From: Kribbella albertanoniae
GTDB taxonomy: Bacteria > Actinomycetota > Actinomycetes > Propionibacteriales > Kribbellaceae
Assembly: GCF_004348455.1 (NCBI RefSeq)
Contig: NZ_SMKA01000010.1
Span: 17,427-81,426 of the forward strand
DNA: 64,000 nt
Direction: 5' to 3'
The translations under genes were made by a program, and so were the position numbers. Under the pieces are notes generated by a model that saw nothing but the letters and a program-made list of their open reading frames with translations, was not told the DNA's origin and made no database searches. This document shows positions 18,443 to 27,110 of this stretch, piece after piece (position 1 is the stretch's first letter; the number at the start of each line of letters is the position of its first letter).

Positions 18443-19531
18443 TCATCTGCCAAGGCTGACAGTCCCAAGCTCGACCAGGTAGCGGGTTAGTTCTAGCCTC
18501 TGGCCCACCAGTTGCTCCAGCTCCTCCGTCATTGGCTCAGCCATTCGGTTAAGGGGCAGTGACGCGAAAGCGCTTCGCAGCATCAGAGCGCTGTCGAGTC
18601 CGGTCCGCACGTCGTCTGTGGTGATGTTGCTGCATCCCTCGCTGACGAGCCCGGCGTGGTAGCGATCTATCAGGAGCTCGCGGAGTTCGGCGAGCTCGGC
18701 GACGGTCAGCTCGCCGGAGTGGGCGCGGCCGATCAGCAGCTGACCAAGGTCGTCGCCAGCGGCGACCATTCCGCCAGGCGACCAATCGATCCCGACGAAG
18801 GTGTCGGAGGCGTCGGTCGGTATGAGTAGGTTCTGCGGGCAAGCGTCGCCATGACTCATCAGGTGCGGGCGACCGGCCAACTCCTGGAGTACCTGCGGGA
18901 TTCTCGACGCCAGTTCCTCCAGGTCGTGGCGAAGGTTCGAGCCAGCCAACAGCGGGTGCTCCCAGGTGGTTGGGTCGAGCAGCGGGGGCAACGCGAACTG
19001 CTCGACGAACCCGCTGACCATCATGCTGGTGAACCGGCCTGGAGTCCTGTCGATTGCTGCCGGCAGGGTGTCGTTTCTGGTCAGCCTGACGTTCAAGCGG
19101 CCGAGCAACTGCGCCGCGGCCCCGTACCGTTCGCGGTCCCACGCTGATTCCGTCGTGCGTACGTCTTCCATCACCATCACGAGATGGTCGTCGTCGAGCA
19201 GATCGACACCGTAGAGCTCTGGCAGCCGCAGCCCGGTCGGCAGCGAGTAGGTAAGTCCGTCAATGTAGACATCCGCCTCGTAGCGCCAGAGGTCGCCTCT
19301 CACGGCCAGGGTCTGGAACTCGGCTGGCAGCAACGCGAGCTGCGGCCAGAGTCGATACGACCGCAGCACCTTGACGAACAACGACTTGTCACCGAATCGC
19401 ACCCGGTACAGTCCGGCGGTGGTTGGCGAGTTAGCTGCGTACCTGACCTCCTCAAGGGTCCAGTCGTGGTCGCCGAGCGCGAGCAAGCTTTGCAAGCTCG
19501 AACCCAGCCGATAGGTCAGTTCCGGATCCAC
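18443..19531 (-). CDS. APH-family (aminoglycoside-phosphotransferase-like) kinase
   Basis: A 362-aa protein. The catalytic loop HGDACPQNLL (Brenner motif HGDxxxxN, about residue 247) and the following metal-binding GIDWSPGG are typical of the APH/choline-kinase fold. The N-lobe contains a FVKVLRS strand with the likely nucleotide-binding lysine. The GTG start at 19531 (VDPELTYRL) was chosen because GGGAG lies just upstream. Substrates in this family range from antibiotics to small alcohols; nothing here decides between them. Confidence 0.8.
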   Translation of the reverse strand: MDPELTYRLGSSLQSLLALGDHDWTLEEVRYAANSPTTAGLYRVRFGDKSLFVKVLRSYRLWPQLALLPAEFQTLAVRGDLWRYEADVYIDGLTYSLPTGLRLPELYGVDLLDDDHLVMVMEDVRTTESAWDRERYGAAAQLLGRLNVRLTRNDTLPAAIDRTPGRFTSMMVSGFVEQFALPPLLDPTTWEHPLLAGSNLRHDLEELASRIPQVLQELAGRPHLMSHGDACPQNLLIPTDASDTFVGIDWSPGGMVAAGDDLGQLLIGRAHSGELTVAELAELRELLIDRYHAGLVSEGCSNITTDDVRTGLDSALMLRSAFASLPLNRMAEPMTEELEQLVGQRLELTRYLVELGTVSLGR

Positions 19532-19565
19532 AATCTCCCTCGTTTCGCCCGAGCGCCGACATATT

Positions 19566-20126
19566 TCAGCTGCGAACAGTCCGCCAGCGCGACACGTCGC
19601 CGTACTCGCCAGCCTCGGCCGCACTCAACTGGTGGAGTACCTGAGCCACCGCAGTACCTGTCGTTGGTACCGGCGTACGGGCGGTGAACGTGCTCCACGG
19701 CCTCAACGGCCCGGGTGTCTGCTCGCCACTTGGCAGCGGCCACTTCCACCCGTTGACATAGGCGAATGCACAGTCGACCAAGATCAAGGCCTGAGCGTCG
19801 AATTGCCCATCATCCGCCAAGCACTTGCCCGTGCCGACGTTGACGATCTGTGTGCCATCGAACGGGTGATCCGCCGGGAATGGATGTGGCCGCATTTGCC
19901 ACAGCTGATACTTGCCGACGGCTCCGGGGACTGCCCTGGCCAGCTTCACTGTCGCACTGACAGGATCGGCCTCCATCACCCAGGTAGCGTTGTCACGGGA
20001 AAGTCCCTCATTGACCAGGAGCACAGCCACGCGCTCGTCCGCCGCCGTTGCGGGCACGGCACACACCATAGGTGTCAGCACAGCAAGCGATACGCCCGCC
20101 GCAACTGACCGCCACGATCTCTTCAT
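19566..20126 (-). CDS. Small secreted ricin/trefoil-like protein
   Basis: A 186-aa protein with a signal peptide (RSVAAGVSLAVLTPMVCAVP, cleavage ATA-AD). The mature part has a 'YQLWQMRPHP' strand and a 'GTGKCLADDG' turn, matching one trefoil lobe; the final third (VAQVLHQLSAAEAGEYG) diverges. A GAGGAGAAGG ribosome site precedes the ATG. It belongs to the same loose group as the proteins at 8101, 12278 and 53229 and ends just upstream of the APH-like gene. Confidence 0.6.
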   Translation of the reverse strand: MKRSWRSVAAGVSLAVLTPMVCAVPATAADERVAVLLVNEGLSRDNATWVMEADPVSATVKLARAVPGAVGKYQLWQMRPHPFPADHPFDGTQIVNVGTGKCLADDGQFDAQALILVDCAFAYVNGWKWPLPSGEQTPGPLRPWSTFTARTPVPTTGTAVAQVLHQLSAAEAGEYGDVSRWRTVRS

Positions 20127-20160
20127 CCTTCTCCTCAGGTCCAGATCATCGATTGCGTAC

Positions 20161-21099
20161 CTAGCAAGCGGGTTCTTCCGCCGGTGCTGGATTGCTCCCT
20201 TCGTCCGCTAGCTGGCCGACGGGGACGGCACCTCTGACGCTGATGCTGACAGCGCCGTAGGTGAAGCCGAGGTGTTCGTTCAGGCGACGCATGTTCGCGT
20301 TGCCAGCCTGGGTCCAGGTGTAGATCTCGGTGATGCCGTGTGCCGCAGCCCATGCCATACTGGTTCGCTTGAGGGTGGAGGCGACCGATCGACCGCGCCA
20401 CTCTCTCCGCACTCCCGTGTAGGCAACCTCCGCTCGATGCGGCAGATCCGAGTCCAGCATCAGGCCAGCAACGCCGACCACCTTGCCGTCAGCGACCGCG
20501 ACGAACATCGCCGCAGGCTCATTGATCCACTCGCATTCCCAATCTTCGAGCGACACCTGGAGAAGACTTGGCACATCCATGTCAGGGAAGGTCGCAACCG
20601 CGACCTGCGAGTATGCGGCCTGCCACAGCTCCGGGCGGTCGGCGACTGCAACAATCTCGTACCCCTGCGGTGGGGTCGGCTGCGCCTCAACACCGATCAT
20701 CCGCACCTGCTCGATCTGGCGATCCGTTTCAACGAAACCAAATCGTTCGGCGAACGCCAGTGATCCCTCGTCTCCTACCCCTGAACCGGCTCTGCTGTAG
20801 CCGTGATCCACGGCGTGATCGACCAATGCCTCGAGCAACTCAGTACCGACCCCGCGACGGCGCCACTCAGGTAGAACGCGCGGGGCGAGAAACGCCCGCT
20901 CTGCTTCCTCAGACCGGTCTGCCAAGCCGCTGCCAAACACCTGGCCCTCCGACTCCGCGAGCACGAGAAGTCGTTCGGGAGTAGCCATTTCTTGCAGGTC
21001 CGCTGTACTGGGGCAGCGTTCGTTGGGATGTACGACCATCCGCACCCAGCGCCACGCCTGATAGTCGGCGTCAGATCGCACTTCCCTGATTGTCAGCAT
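20161..21099 (-). CDS. Tandem GNAT acetyltransferase
   Basis: A 312-aa protein with two GNAT domains. The first (residues 1-150) has the acetyl-CoA loop VLPEWRRRGVGTELL; the second has GVRREWRGRSVASTLKRTS and ends with the typical 'GNANMRRLNEHLGFTY' strand-helix. The start MLTIREVRSDADY at 21099 gives a complete first domain. The double-GNAT form is common for small-molecule or antibiotic N-acetyltransferases of actinomycetes. The substrate is not inferable. Confidence 0.85.
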   Translation of the reverse strand: MLTIREVRSDADYQAWRWVRMVVHPNERCPSTADLQEMATPERLLVLAESEGQVFGSGLADRSEEAERAFLAPRVLPEWRRRGVGTELLEALVDHAVDHGYSRAGSGVGDEGSLAFAERFGFVETDRQIEQVRMIGVEAQPTPPQGYEIVAVADRPELWQAAYSQVAVATFPDMDVPSLLQVSLEDWECEWINEPAAMFVAVADGKVVGVAGLMLDSDLPHRAEVAYTGVRREWRGRSVASTLKRTSMAWAAAHGITEIYTWTQAGNANMRRLNEHLGFTYGAVSISVRGAVPVGQLADEGSNPAPAEEPAC

Positions 21100-21125
21100 C
21101 ACTTGGCTCCGAAGGTCCGTCGCCC

Positions 21126-21779
21126 CTAGGCCAAGGGAAAAGTGACGGTCAACGGTGCGCTCTGGCCTGATAGTTGCCCGTCCACCCCAACCGCTCGCAC
21201 GGTCAGCGAATGCGTGCTGCCGGGCTCGACACACTCGTTGTTGATGAGGTGTGCTGCGGTGAGCTGAGTGCCTACTGCGCCTGCCACGAACGACGATCCT
21301 GAGTAGAGCGAGTAGGTAACTGCTCCACTGTCCGGTACTGCATCCCACGCGATGCTCTGGAGACGACCAGCAGAGATGACTGCGCGTAGGTTTCCCGGCG
21401 TCGGGGGTGCTGGTACCGACCAAGACAGCGTGGTGAAACCGATGAGCGCTGGTTCCGAACGGTTGCCGGCCGGATCAACAGCCCGCACGCTGGCCTGGTA
21501 CGACGTACCTGCGTCGAAACCGCCGAACAACTGGCTGGTCCCCAACGCGATCGCCTCCCAGCCCCCCGATGCGACGCGGACGTCGTACCGCACCGGACCC
21601 GAGTCATCGGTCGACGGCTGCCAGTCGAAGGTCACCGTTGTCGCGGTGAGCTGACTGACCTTCAGATCCGACGGCATCGTCGGCGGCCTGGTGTCCGGTT
21701 CGGCCCAAGCAGGACCAGTCGTCAGGGCCAGGCTTGTCACGGTGATGATTGCGACGAGCAGAGAGCGTGGGGCGGACAT
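21126..21779 (-). CDS. Secreted fibronectin type III protein
   Basis: A 217-aa protein starting MSAPRSLLVAIITVTSL after GGAGG-TTGT, with an AWA-EP cleavage site. Two Fn3 modules follow: the first with 'TVTFDWQPSTDDSG...YDVRV' and 'GTSYQASVRAVDPAGN', the second with 'SIAWDAVPDSGAVTYSLYSG' and 'THSLTVRAVGVDGQLS'. No catalytic domain is attached, so it is probably a cell-surface binding protein. It is last in the redox/iron-type operon starting near 24.65 kb. Confidence 0.85.
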   Translation of the reverse strand: MSAPRSLLVAIITVTSLALTTGPAWAEPDTRPPTMPSDLKVSQLTATTVTFDWQPSTDDSGPVRYDVRVASGGWEAIALGTSQLFGGFDAGTSYQASVRAVDPAGNRSEPALIGFTTLSWSVPAPPTPGNLRAVISAGRLQSIAWDAVPDSGAVTYSLYSGSSFVAGAVGTQLTAAHLINNECVEPGSTHSLTVRAVGVDGQLSGQSAPLTVTFPLA

Positions 21780-21846
21780 ACAACCTCCAATGGCCGAACG
21801 GTGCCCGATCACCTGCAATACGCAGGCGAACCATGAAGTGGTTCAC

Positions 21847-22821
21847 TCACTTCTTCATCAGTGCCGCGATCGCATCGTCGAGGACCTGCTTGGCGGAACC
21901 GGCGCCGCCAGACTGCCAATAGTTCTTGACAAAGAACACACGATTGCTCTGCACTGCTCTGAGGCGCTTCCACAACTCGTTGCTGGTCATAAAGCCCGTA
22001 TCTGCCTGCCGCTGCTCGAGAAAGATGATGTCGGCGTCCAGCAAGTCGAGCCGCTCGAGGCTAACGGCGAACGATTGGTAGGCATCGACCTTCTGTGCGC
22101 GCTGCGCTGCGGGCCTGATGAGACCCAACTCGTCGACGACATTCGTGCCCAGGTTCCGCTTGTACATCGACACGGCTACATTGTCGTTCGTGACCTTGCC
22201 AACCGTCACTTCCAATCCGTCGACCACCTCGGGATGCTCCGTCCGGAAGTCAGCGACCTTATCGTCGTAGCTTGTGATGTAGGCCTCCGCCATGGACTGC
22301 AGATTCAGCACTCCTGCAGTGGCTCGTAAGGACGAGCGCCAGTCGTCGAATGACCTCCGCCCATCTGGAACGGTGTAGACGACAACAGGGGCAATCGCCT
22401 CGAGCTTGGTGATCACCTCGTCGGTGGTCTGATCCTTGGCCAGCAGGAACGCGTCCGGTTTGAGTGCTCCAACCGCCTCATACTTCGGCTCGAACGCCTC
22501 GCCGATGGCAGACACTCCGGCCTCGGTCGCCTTCGCGACCATGACTGGCGACAGACTGGGATCCTTCCGAAAGTACTCAAGGCCAAACGCGCCAGCAACC
22601 TCGGTCAGGTCAGCGTCCAATGCGATCAGGTTGTCGAAGGTGATCCAATCCACCACGAGGCGCTCGGGCCGGACAGGAATGCGTACAGACTTCCCTGTCG
22701 CCGATGCGACCTCGCGCACCGAGGAGGACTGTCCTTCGGACGGCTGCGCACCGGCGCCACATCCGATTGTCGTCAGGGATACCAGCAAAGCGGCTGAGAC
22801 AAGCCGCGGATTGAACCCCAC
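21847..22821 (-). CDS. Iron-siderophore-type ABC substrate-binding lipoprotein
   Basis: A 324-aa protein of the FepB/FecB/FhuD fold (PF01497). The GTG start at 22821 has GGAGG 8 nt upstream and gives a short lipoprotein signal ending in a TTIGCGAG lipobox. Family features include 'RPERLVVDWITFDNLIALD', 'VGALKPDAFLLAKDQT', 'KLEAIAPVVVYT' and a C-terminal 'AVQSNRVFFVKNYWQSG'. No permease or ATPase gene is adjacent, so it must borrow a transporter or act as a binding protein for its neighbours, a Rieske protein and a b561-like protein. Confidence 0.85.
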   Translation of the reverse strand: MGFNPRLVSAALLVSLTTIGCGAGAQPSEGQSSSVREVASATGKSVRIPVRPERLVVDWITFDNLIALDADLTEVAGAFGLEYFRKDPSLSPVMVAKATEAGVSAIGEAFEPKYEAVGALKPDAFLLAKDQTTDEVITKLEAIAPVVVYTVPDGRRSFDDWRSSLRATAGVLNLQSMAEAYITSYDDKVADFRTEHPEVVDGLEVTVGKVTNDNVAVSMYKRNLGTNVVDELGLIRPAAQRAQKVDAYQSFAVSLERLDLLDADIIFLEQRQADTGFMTSNELWKRLRAVQSNRVFFVKNYWQSGGAGSAKQVLDDAIAALMKK

Positions 22822-22846
22822 TACTGCTGCCTCCAATTGCGGATGG

Positions 22847-23521
22847 TCAGGGTGTACTCGCAACGGCCTTCTTGCCCTCGGGGCTGATCGCGTGCCAAGT
22901 CCCCTTGAGCCCCTCGCCTAGAACGTCGCCTGGCTTCTGGTCCTTGGCAAACCGATAGAGGGGCCAGCCGCCCAAGGTCGCCTGCACATCCTTGTCTCGA
23001 CGAACGACAGTGCCGAGCTTGGACTGCTCGACGCCAGCGCCGGCAACGGGCGCACCGTCGCGAACGTAGACAGGCTTCCACGCAGACAGACAAGTCTTGG
23101 TGTTGCACACCGACACCGGTGGATCCGTGCCGTCCAGAGTCGACAAGTAGAGCGTGAAGCCCTCAGCATCGACCGCCGTCGGTCCGAGCTTCGTCGTGCC
23201 GCCCTTGACAACAACGGCTCTCTCCGTCCCATCGTCGCCGGGAGGAGTGGTACCGGGTGCCTCTGTCGGCGGCAAAGCACCAGTGCCGACCGATGGCTCG
23301 CCAGGCGACTCGGAACCTGGTACGGCCGATGGCGGTCCAGACGGCTCAGCCGATGGCTGCCCAGAGGGAGCGATCGTTGGTTCATCAGATGCCCCGACGG
23401 CGGGAGGCGCCACCACTGGTACAGGCGCGCTTGTCACCACGTCGCCGACGACCGGGCTGAAGCACGTCACAGCTACTGTTGCCCCGATCACCCAAAGCAT
23501 AGTGGGCAGGCTTTTGAACAC
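22847..23521 (-). CDS. Exported PF03640/COG4315-type repeat protein with Pro-rich linker
   Basis: A 224-aa protein (GTG start) with an N-terminal hydrophobic anchor, then about 70 residues rich in Pro/Ser/Gly/Glu (APPAVGASDEPTIAPSG...) and a C-terminal PF03640-like repeat pair: 'FTLYLSTLDG' with 'CNTKTCLSAW', then 'GWPLYRFAKD' and 'GLKGTWHAISPEG'. The linker implies a surface-exposed domain held away from the membrane. It begins 12 nt after the Rieske gene, clearly in one operon. No lipobox cysteine is obvious. Confidence 0.8.
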   Translation of the reverse strand: MFKSLPTMLWVIGATVAVTCFSPVVGDVVTSAPVPVVAPPAVGASDEPTIAPSGQPSAEPSGPPSAVPGSESPGEPSVGTGALPPTEAPGTTPPGDDGTERAVVVKGGTTKLGPTAVDAEGFTLYLSTLDGTDPPVSVCNTKTCLSAWKPVYVRDGAPVAGAGVEQSKLGTVVRRDKDVQATLGGWPLYRFAKDQKPGDVLGEGLKGTWHAISPEGKKAVASTP

Positions 23522-23533
23522 GTCAGGTCCTCG

Positions 23534-24007
23534 CTACGCCTGGTAGACAGCGCCGTTGCGCTCCACAACGGCCACAGACGGGAGTGGCTTCTTCGCGGGC
23601 CCAGCGACCCGTTCGCCACTGGCCGCGTCGAACTTGCTCTTGTGACAGGGACAGTTGATCGTTCCGCCCGTCACATCGGTCACAGCACATCCCTGATGAG
23701 TGCAGACCGCGGAGAACGCAGCGATCTTGCCGCTGCCGTCCTTGGTGAGCACAACCTTCTGCTCCTTGAGCACCACGCCACCGCCGGCCGGGATGTCCGC
23801 GACCTGGGCGAGCGGCGGATCGGTCGGCACCTCCGACCCTGCGCTCGGGCTCTCTGGCTGAGGCGACGAGACCCGCGGTTGCGGTTGCGTCGCCACTGGC
23901 GGGGCCTCCTGCTTGATCACACATCCGGTCAGTGCCGTGGTTGTCGCCACTGCACCGCCTGCCAACAGAACTGTCCGGCGCTCGACAGCGGACACTGGCT
24001 TGGTCAT
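23534..24007 (-). CDS. Rieske [2Fe-2S] lipoprotein
   Basis: A 157-aa protein starting MTKPVSAVERRTVLLAGG (Tat-like RR) with a lipobox LTGCVIK. After a Pro/Ser linker comes a compact Rieske domain with both ligand motifs: CTHQGC and CPCHKSKF, each giving one Cys and one His, plus the disulfide cysteines. This is the small ferredoxin-like actinobacterial form, not the cytochrome bc1 subunit. It sits between a b561-like membrane protein and a COG4315-type protein, which suggests electron transfer at the outer face of the membrane. Confidence 0.92.
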   Translation of the reverse strand: MTKPVSAVERRTVLLAGGAVATTTALTGCVIKQEAPPVATQPQPRVSSPQPESPSAGSEVPTDPPLAQVADIPAGGGVVLKEQKVVLTKDGSGKIAAFSAVCTHQGCAVTDVTGGTINCPCHKSKFDAASGERVAGPAKKPLPSVAVVERNGAVYQA

Positions 24008-24033
24008 TCGATTTGCTCCTAGTCGCGAGATTG

Positions 24034-24651
24034 TCAACGCAGCGGTACGCCGGATTGCGTGAAGTACCACAATCCGGCCGTCGCCCAGGCCCCGATCAGC
24101 AGGGCGAACAGCAGGCCACCGGCAGCAGGCAAGGCCCAGCCCGGCAGCGCTTTGGACCGAAGTACGAGCATCTTGGTGGTAAAAGCGCCATAGAAGGCGC
24201 ACCCAAAGAGGGAGTGGAGCGCGGCTCGGGCACCGACTGTGCTGTAGCCCAGGCTCCATAGACAGTGGTAGGCCACTGGGAGCGTGGCTAGGAAGGCGAT
24301 CGACCCACTCCACCGATGCCACAGCGGCAGTACTTTAGGCATCTTTCTTGCGGCAGGCAGCCGACCCCACATCCACGCCGCCGAGACGAGTTGGAAGATG
24401 CCGAGCAGCACTCCCGCAGTGGCGAGCCACACCTTCATCGGAGTCATCTCCGTGAAGCCGATCAACAGCGCCAGCGGTCGCCCGGTGGGGACGTGTGTCC
24501 GGCCATAGATTCCAAGCGACAGCGCCACTAAGGCCCCGGCGACAGCGAACACCAGCAGCAGGCCGGCCCCAGACCTTCCAGCTGGCTGGTTAGGGCCCTT
24601 ATCCGGCTCAGTCAGCGCCATCTCGATGGTTGCATCAGCATCCGCGTCCAT
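24034..24651 (-). CDS. b561-like membrane protein (DUF6529 type)
   Basis: A 205-aa protein with a hydrophilic N-terminus and about five transmembrane segments. Three conserved-looking histidines are at membrane edges: 'LPLWHRWSGS', 'VAYHCLWSLG' and 'AALHSLFGCAFYG', a pattern like haem ligation in cytochrome b561-type proteins. It heads the operon with the Rieske lipoprotein. The start could also be the GTG at 24669; ATG 24651 has GGAGGG and GAGG upstream. Haem binding is inferred from residue placement. Confidence 0.7.
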   Translation of the reverse strand: MDADADATIEMALTEPDKGPNQPAGRSGAGLLLVFAVAGALVALSLGIYGRTHVPTGRPLALLIGFTEMTPMKVWLATAGVLLGIFQLVSAAWMWGRLPAARKMPKVLPLWHRWSGSIAFLATLPVAYHCLWSLGYSTVGARAALHSLFGCAFYGAFTTKMLVLRSKALPGWALPAAGGLLFALLIGAWATAGLWYFTQSGVPLR

Positions 24652-24920
24652 TGCCTCGCTGCCCTCCACGACGAAACGTCATAACGTGGCTCAGTACGCA
24701 GCCCGCACCCCACCCGGTTCACACGGCGAGATCGCGGAGGCTAAGAGAGGCCGACGAGTCCTTGGACCAAGAGGTTGGGCTGCTATCCGATGACGAGACA
24801 CTGGCTGCCGAGTGGAACGCTCCCCAACCCACCAATCACGCCTGGCTCCGATACCCGACAACACCCAAGCCTGACACTGCCGGGCAGCCTGGCTAGAGGG
24901 AGACTTCCAGTGTGATCTCA

Positions 24921-25370
24921 TCACGCAGCGGGAATCCCGTAGTCGCCAACCTCCGGGATGGTCGGCTTCACCTTGCGAGACTGGTCCACGGCTCCGGCGG
25001 CAACCGCGACCATCCGCAGACCACGTCGTTGGTAGAACCGGAGGGCGTCGACGTTGTCGTTGGTAGTGACGAGCCACAACCGCCGCTCGGCGGCCTTCCG
25101 GGCGATCTCGGTCGCCGCGGCCAGCAGCGCCGCGCCGACTCCCGTCCGGCGCTCGGCTGCCTGCAGGGTAACCACCTCGAAATCGTCGCCCTGTATGCCG
25201 TAGGTGAGCAGGCCGTCGATCTCACCATTCCGCTCGACAATCAGCCCCGGCAAGGTCGTTGCGTCGAAGGTGATGCCGTGGACCACGACCGTCGTACCGC
25301 TGCCGGCCAGGTCGAGGAACTGCGCGACCGCTCGTTCATCGCCCGGAGCGATCGCGCGGACCTCGATCAT
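24921..25370 (-). CDS. GNAT acetyltransferase
   Basis: A 149-aa single GNAT domain: N-terminal 'IEVRAIAPGDERAVAQFL', acetyl-CoA pyrophosphate loop 'AAERRTGVGAALLAAA', and the C-terminal 'DALRFYQRRGLRMVAV' motif. The ATG overlaps the stop of a 43-aa ORF (ATGA), which in turn overlaps the upstream methyltransferase, so the three are translationally coupled. Confidence 0.88.
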   Translation of the reverse strand: MIEVRAIAPGDERAVAQFLDLAGSGTTVVVHGITFDATTLPGLIVERNGEIDGLLTYGIQGDDFEVVTLQAAERRTGVGAALLAAATEIARKAAERRLWLVTTNDNVDALRFYQRRGLRMVAVAAGAVDQSRKVKPTIPEVGDYGIPAA

Positions 25371-25498
25371 GAGCGCGGGTAGCCGATTACGGCCAGGTCC
25401 TCGGCCAGGTCGGACAGGATCCGCCTGCGGTTCAGTGACGTCACGCCGGACTCGATCAGCGCGTAATCATGGCGAATCGACTCGATGTCGAGCTTCAC
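25367..25498 (-). CDS. 43-aa peptide coupled between methyltransferase and GNAT
   Basis: GTG start with GGAGG 8 nt upstream. The product begins MKLDIESIRHDYALIESGV and ends LAEDLAVIGYPRS. The GTG overlaps the methyltransferase stop (GTGA) and its TGA overlaps the acetyltransferase ATG (ATGA); this double coupling is strong evidence that it is translated. It is predicted helical and soluble; no family is recognised. Confidence 0.6.
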   Translation of the reverse strand: MKLDIESIRHDYALIESGVTSLNRRRILSDLAEDLAVIGYPRS

Positions 25499-26298
25499 TC
25501 GAATTGCCTCCGAGCCTGCAGTGCGTAGGTGAGCGGCATGTCCTGCCCGCCGATCCGCAGTCGGTACTTGCCGTCGTCGCCACGGGTCATCACGTCGGAC
25601 CGGTGCTCCTGCGACTCTGCGACGTAGTCGGTGAGGCTCTCGATGATCAGCCCGGACCGCGCCGCCGCCGTGACGATCTCACCGAGCCCATGCGGGAAGG
25701 CGACATAGTCCTGCGACACCGAGGCGCCGCCCGCATAGCTGTCTTCCCATCGATCAACGTGTGGCGCGGCTCCGGTCAACGGCTCACCAAACACCAACGG
25801 ATCTACAGAGTCGACGGCTAGCGAGATTGGATGCAGCTCAACCAACACCAGCCGTCCTCCTGGCCGAAGTGCCCGCCACGCCCCGCCGAACCACGCGTCC
25901 AGGTCACCAATCCAGCACAAAGCGCCGTACGACGCGAACACCACATCGAATTGCCCGTCCAACGACTCCGGCAGTCTCTGCGCATCTGCCTCCACGAACG
26001 TTGCCGGCAGCCCTGCACGCAGGGCCAGCTCGCGAGCCAGCGCAATCGCGGCCGGCGAGAAATCGACTCCGGTCACCCGGGCACCTCGCCGCGCCCAATC
26101 CAAAGAGTCCAACCCGAAATGGCACTGCAGATGAAGGAGGTCGACGCCGTCTACAGCCCCGACCTCGTCAATACAGATCTCGCCCAGTACCGACTTGCCA
26201 GCCAGAAAGCCTTCAACATCGTAGTAGTCACTGGTCGCCTCGGAGTGAGCGGTCACCAACTGCTCCCAAAGCGCCCTATTCAGCTCGATATCACTCAC
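25495..26298 (-). CDS. Class I SAM-dependent methyltransferase
   Basis: A 267-aa protein. The GTG start at 26298 (VSDIELNRALWEQ) has GGAGG 7 nt upstream. SAM-binding motif I is represented by LLHLQCHFGLDSLDW followed by the acidic strand end VTGVDFSP; motif III-like RALRPGGRLVLVEL is present. The 'LQCHFG' variant is typical of a large actinobacterial methyltransferase group. It is the first gene of a three-gene coupled operon. The substrate is unknown. Confidence 0.88.
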   Translation of the reverse strand: MSDIELNRALWEQLVTAHSEATSDYYDVEGFLAGKSVLGEICIDEVGAVDGVDLLHLQCHFGLDSLDWARRGARVTGVDFSPAAIALARELALRAGLPATFVEADAQRLPESLDGQFDVVFASYGALCWIGDLDAWFGGAWRALRPGGRLVLVELHPISLAVDSVDPLVFGEPLTGAAPHVDRWEDSYAGGASVSQDYVAFPHGLGEIVTAAARSGLIIESLTDYVAESQEHRSDVMTRGDDGKYRLRIGGQDMPLTYALQARRQFE

Positions 26299-26347
26299 GG
26301 TGGGTCCTCCGCTCGTTCGTGAACTCAATGTAGGCATCCGATCTTGG

Positions 26348-26923
26348 TCAAGAGCTAGCGTCCAGCGGATCGGAGTCACGGAGGTGATCCAGCAACTCCT
26401 TGAGGCGGCGTTGTGCTCTGGCCGTCCGGCTCTTAACGGTGCCGAGGGCAACGTCCAGGACCTTGGCGATCTCGCTCTGCGAGTACCCGTCGAAATAGGC
26501 GAGCTGCAGAACCCGCCGCTCGTCCGGATGAAGCTTCTCCAGCGCTTCACGAACCTGCCAGGCCTGCCAGGCGTCCTCCAACGAGGGGTTGTCCGCCTGC
26601 AACGCCTCCGCCTCCCACGACACGTCCAGCGACAGATTCTTCGCCGAACGGTGTTCACGGCGATAGACGTCGATGGCGGCACGCCTCGTGATGGCGTAAA
26701 GCCACGGTTTCAGCTCCCGGCTCGGGTCGAACTTGGCCGCCCCTTGCCATGCCTGGACGAAGGCGCGCTGGACGGCGTCGGCCGCGTACTCACGATCGCC
26801 CAGCATGCTGAAGGCAGTCGCGAACATCGGGCCGGCGTACAGGCGGTACATGTCGGTCAGAGCAGTTTGATCGCCGCGATGAAATCTCTCACCCAGCATC
26901 GATGTATCCCCAGTAGTCGGCAC
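26348..26923 (-). CDS. ECF RNA polymerase sigma factor (copy 1)
   Basis: A 191-aa protein with sigma-70 region 2 (AADAVQRAFVQAWQ, FDPSRELKPWLYAITRRAAI) and region 4 (LHPDERRVLQLAYFDGYSQS, then EIAKVLDVALGTVKSRTARA). The GTG start was chosen because GAGGTG lies upstream and because it gives exactly the length of the paralogue at 31834-31259. The two proteins are nearly identical through regions 2 and 4. No anti-sigma gene is adjacent. A TAGGTA bipartite element lies about 150 bp upstream; an in-frame ATG inside that element would add 50 residues. Confidence 0.9.
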   Translation of the reverse strand: MPTTGDTSMLGERFHRGDQTALTDMYRLYAGPMFATAFSMLGDREYAADAVQRAFVQAWQGAAKFDPSRELKPWLYAITRRAAIDVYRREHRSAKNLSLDVSWEAEALQADNPSLEDAWQAWQVREALEKLHPDERRVLQLAYFDGYSQSEIAKVLDVALGTVKSRTARAQRRLKELLDHLRDSDPLDASS

Positions 26924-27070
26924 TACACACCTCACGAAGCAGCTACCGGCCCGCACCGGACACCGCGATCCCTCGTCGGAACTTCGCGGCCAGGACCACC
27001 GCGGGCATCCATGCCTGCCCGACCCCAGCCCACTGTCCATGCAAGGTTGGCGGTCAGCCGCGCCCTTCAA

Positions 27071-27110
27071 CATCGGTAGCACCTACCTATCTGAAGGCAG
27101 GACCTACCTA
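27071..27110 (-). promoter_or_regulatory. TAGGTA bipartite element, copy 2
   Basis: Minus-strand TAGGTA-N15-TAGGTA (21-bp period), then 6 nt and ACCGATG, upstream of the first ECF sigma gene. The bases TTCAGATAGGTA around the proximal hexamer are identical to copy 4 upstream of the paralogous sigma gene. Consistent with autoregulation by the sigma factor or control by a shared regulator. Confidence 0.65.

Noticed and set aside
19245..21320. Single TAGGTA hexamers inside coding sequence near 19246 and 21312
   Set aside because: They lack the second hexamer at 21-22 bp and the ACCGAWG box, so they are not counted as copies of the bipartite element.
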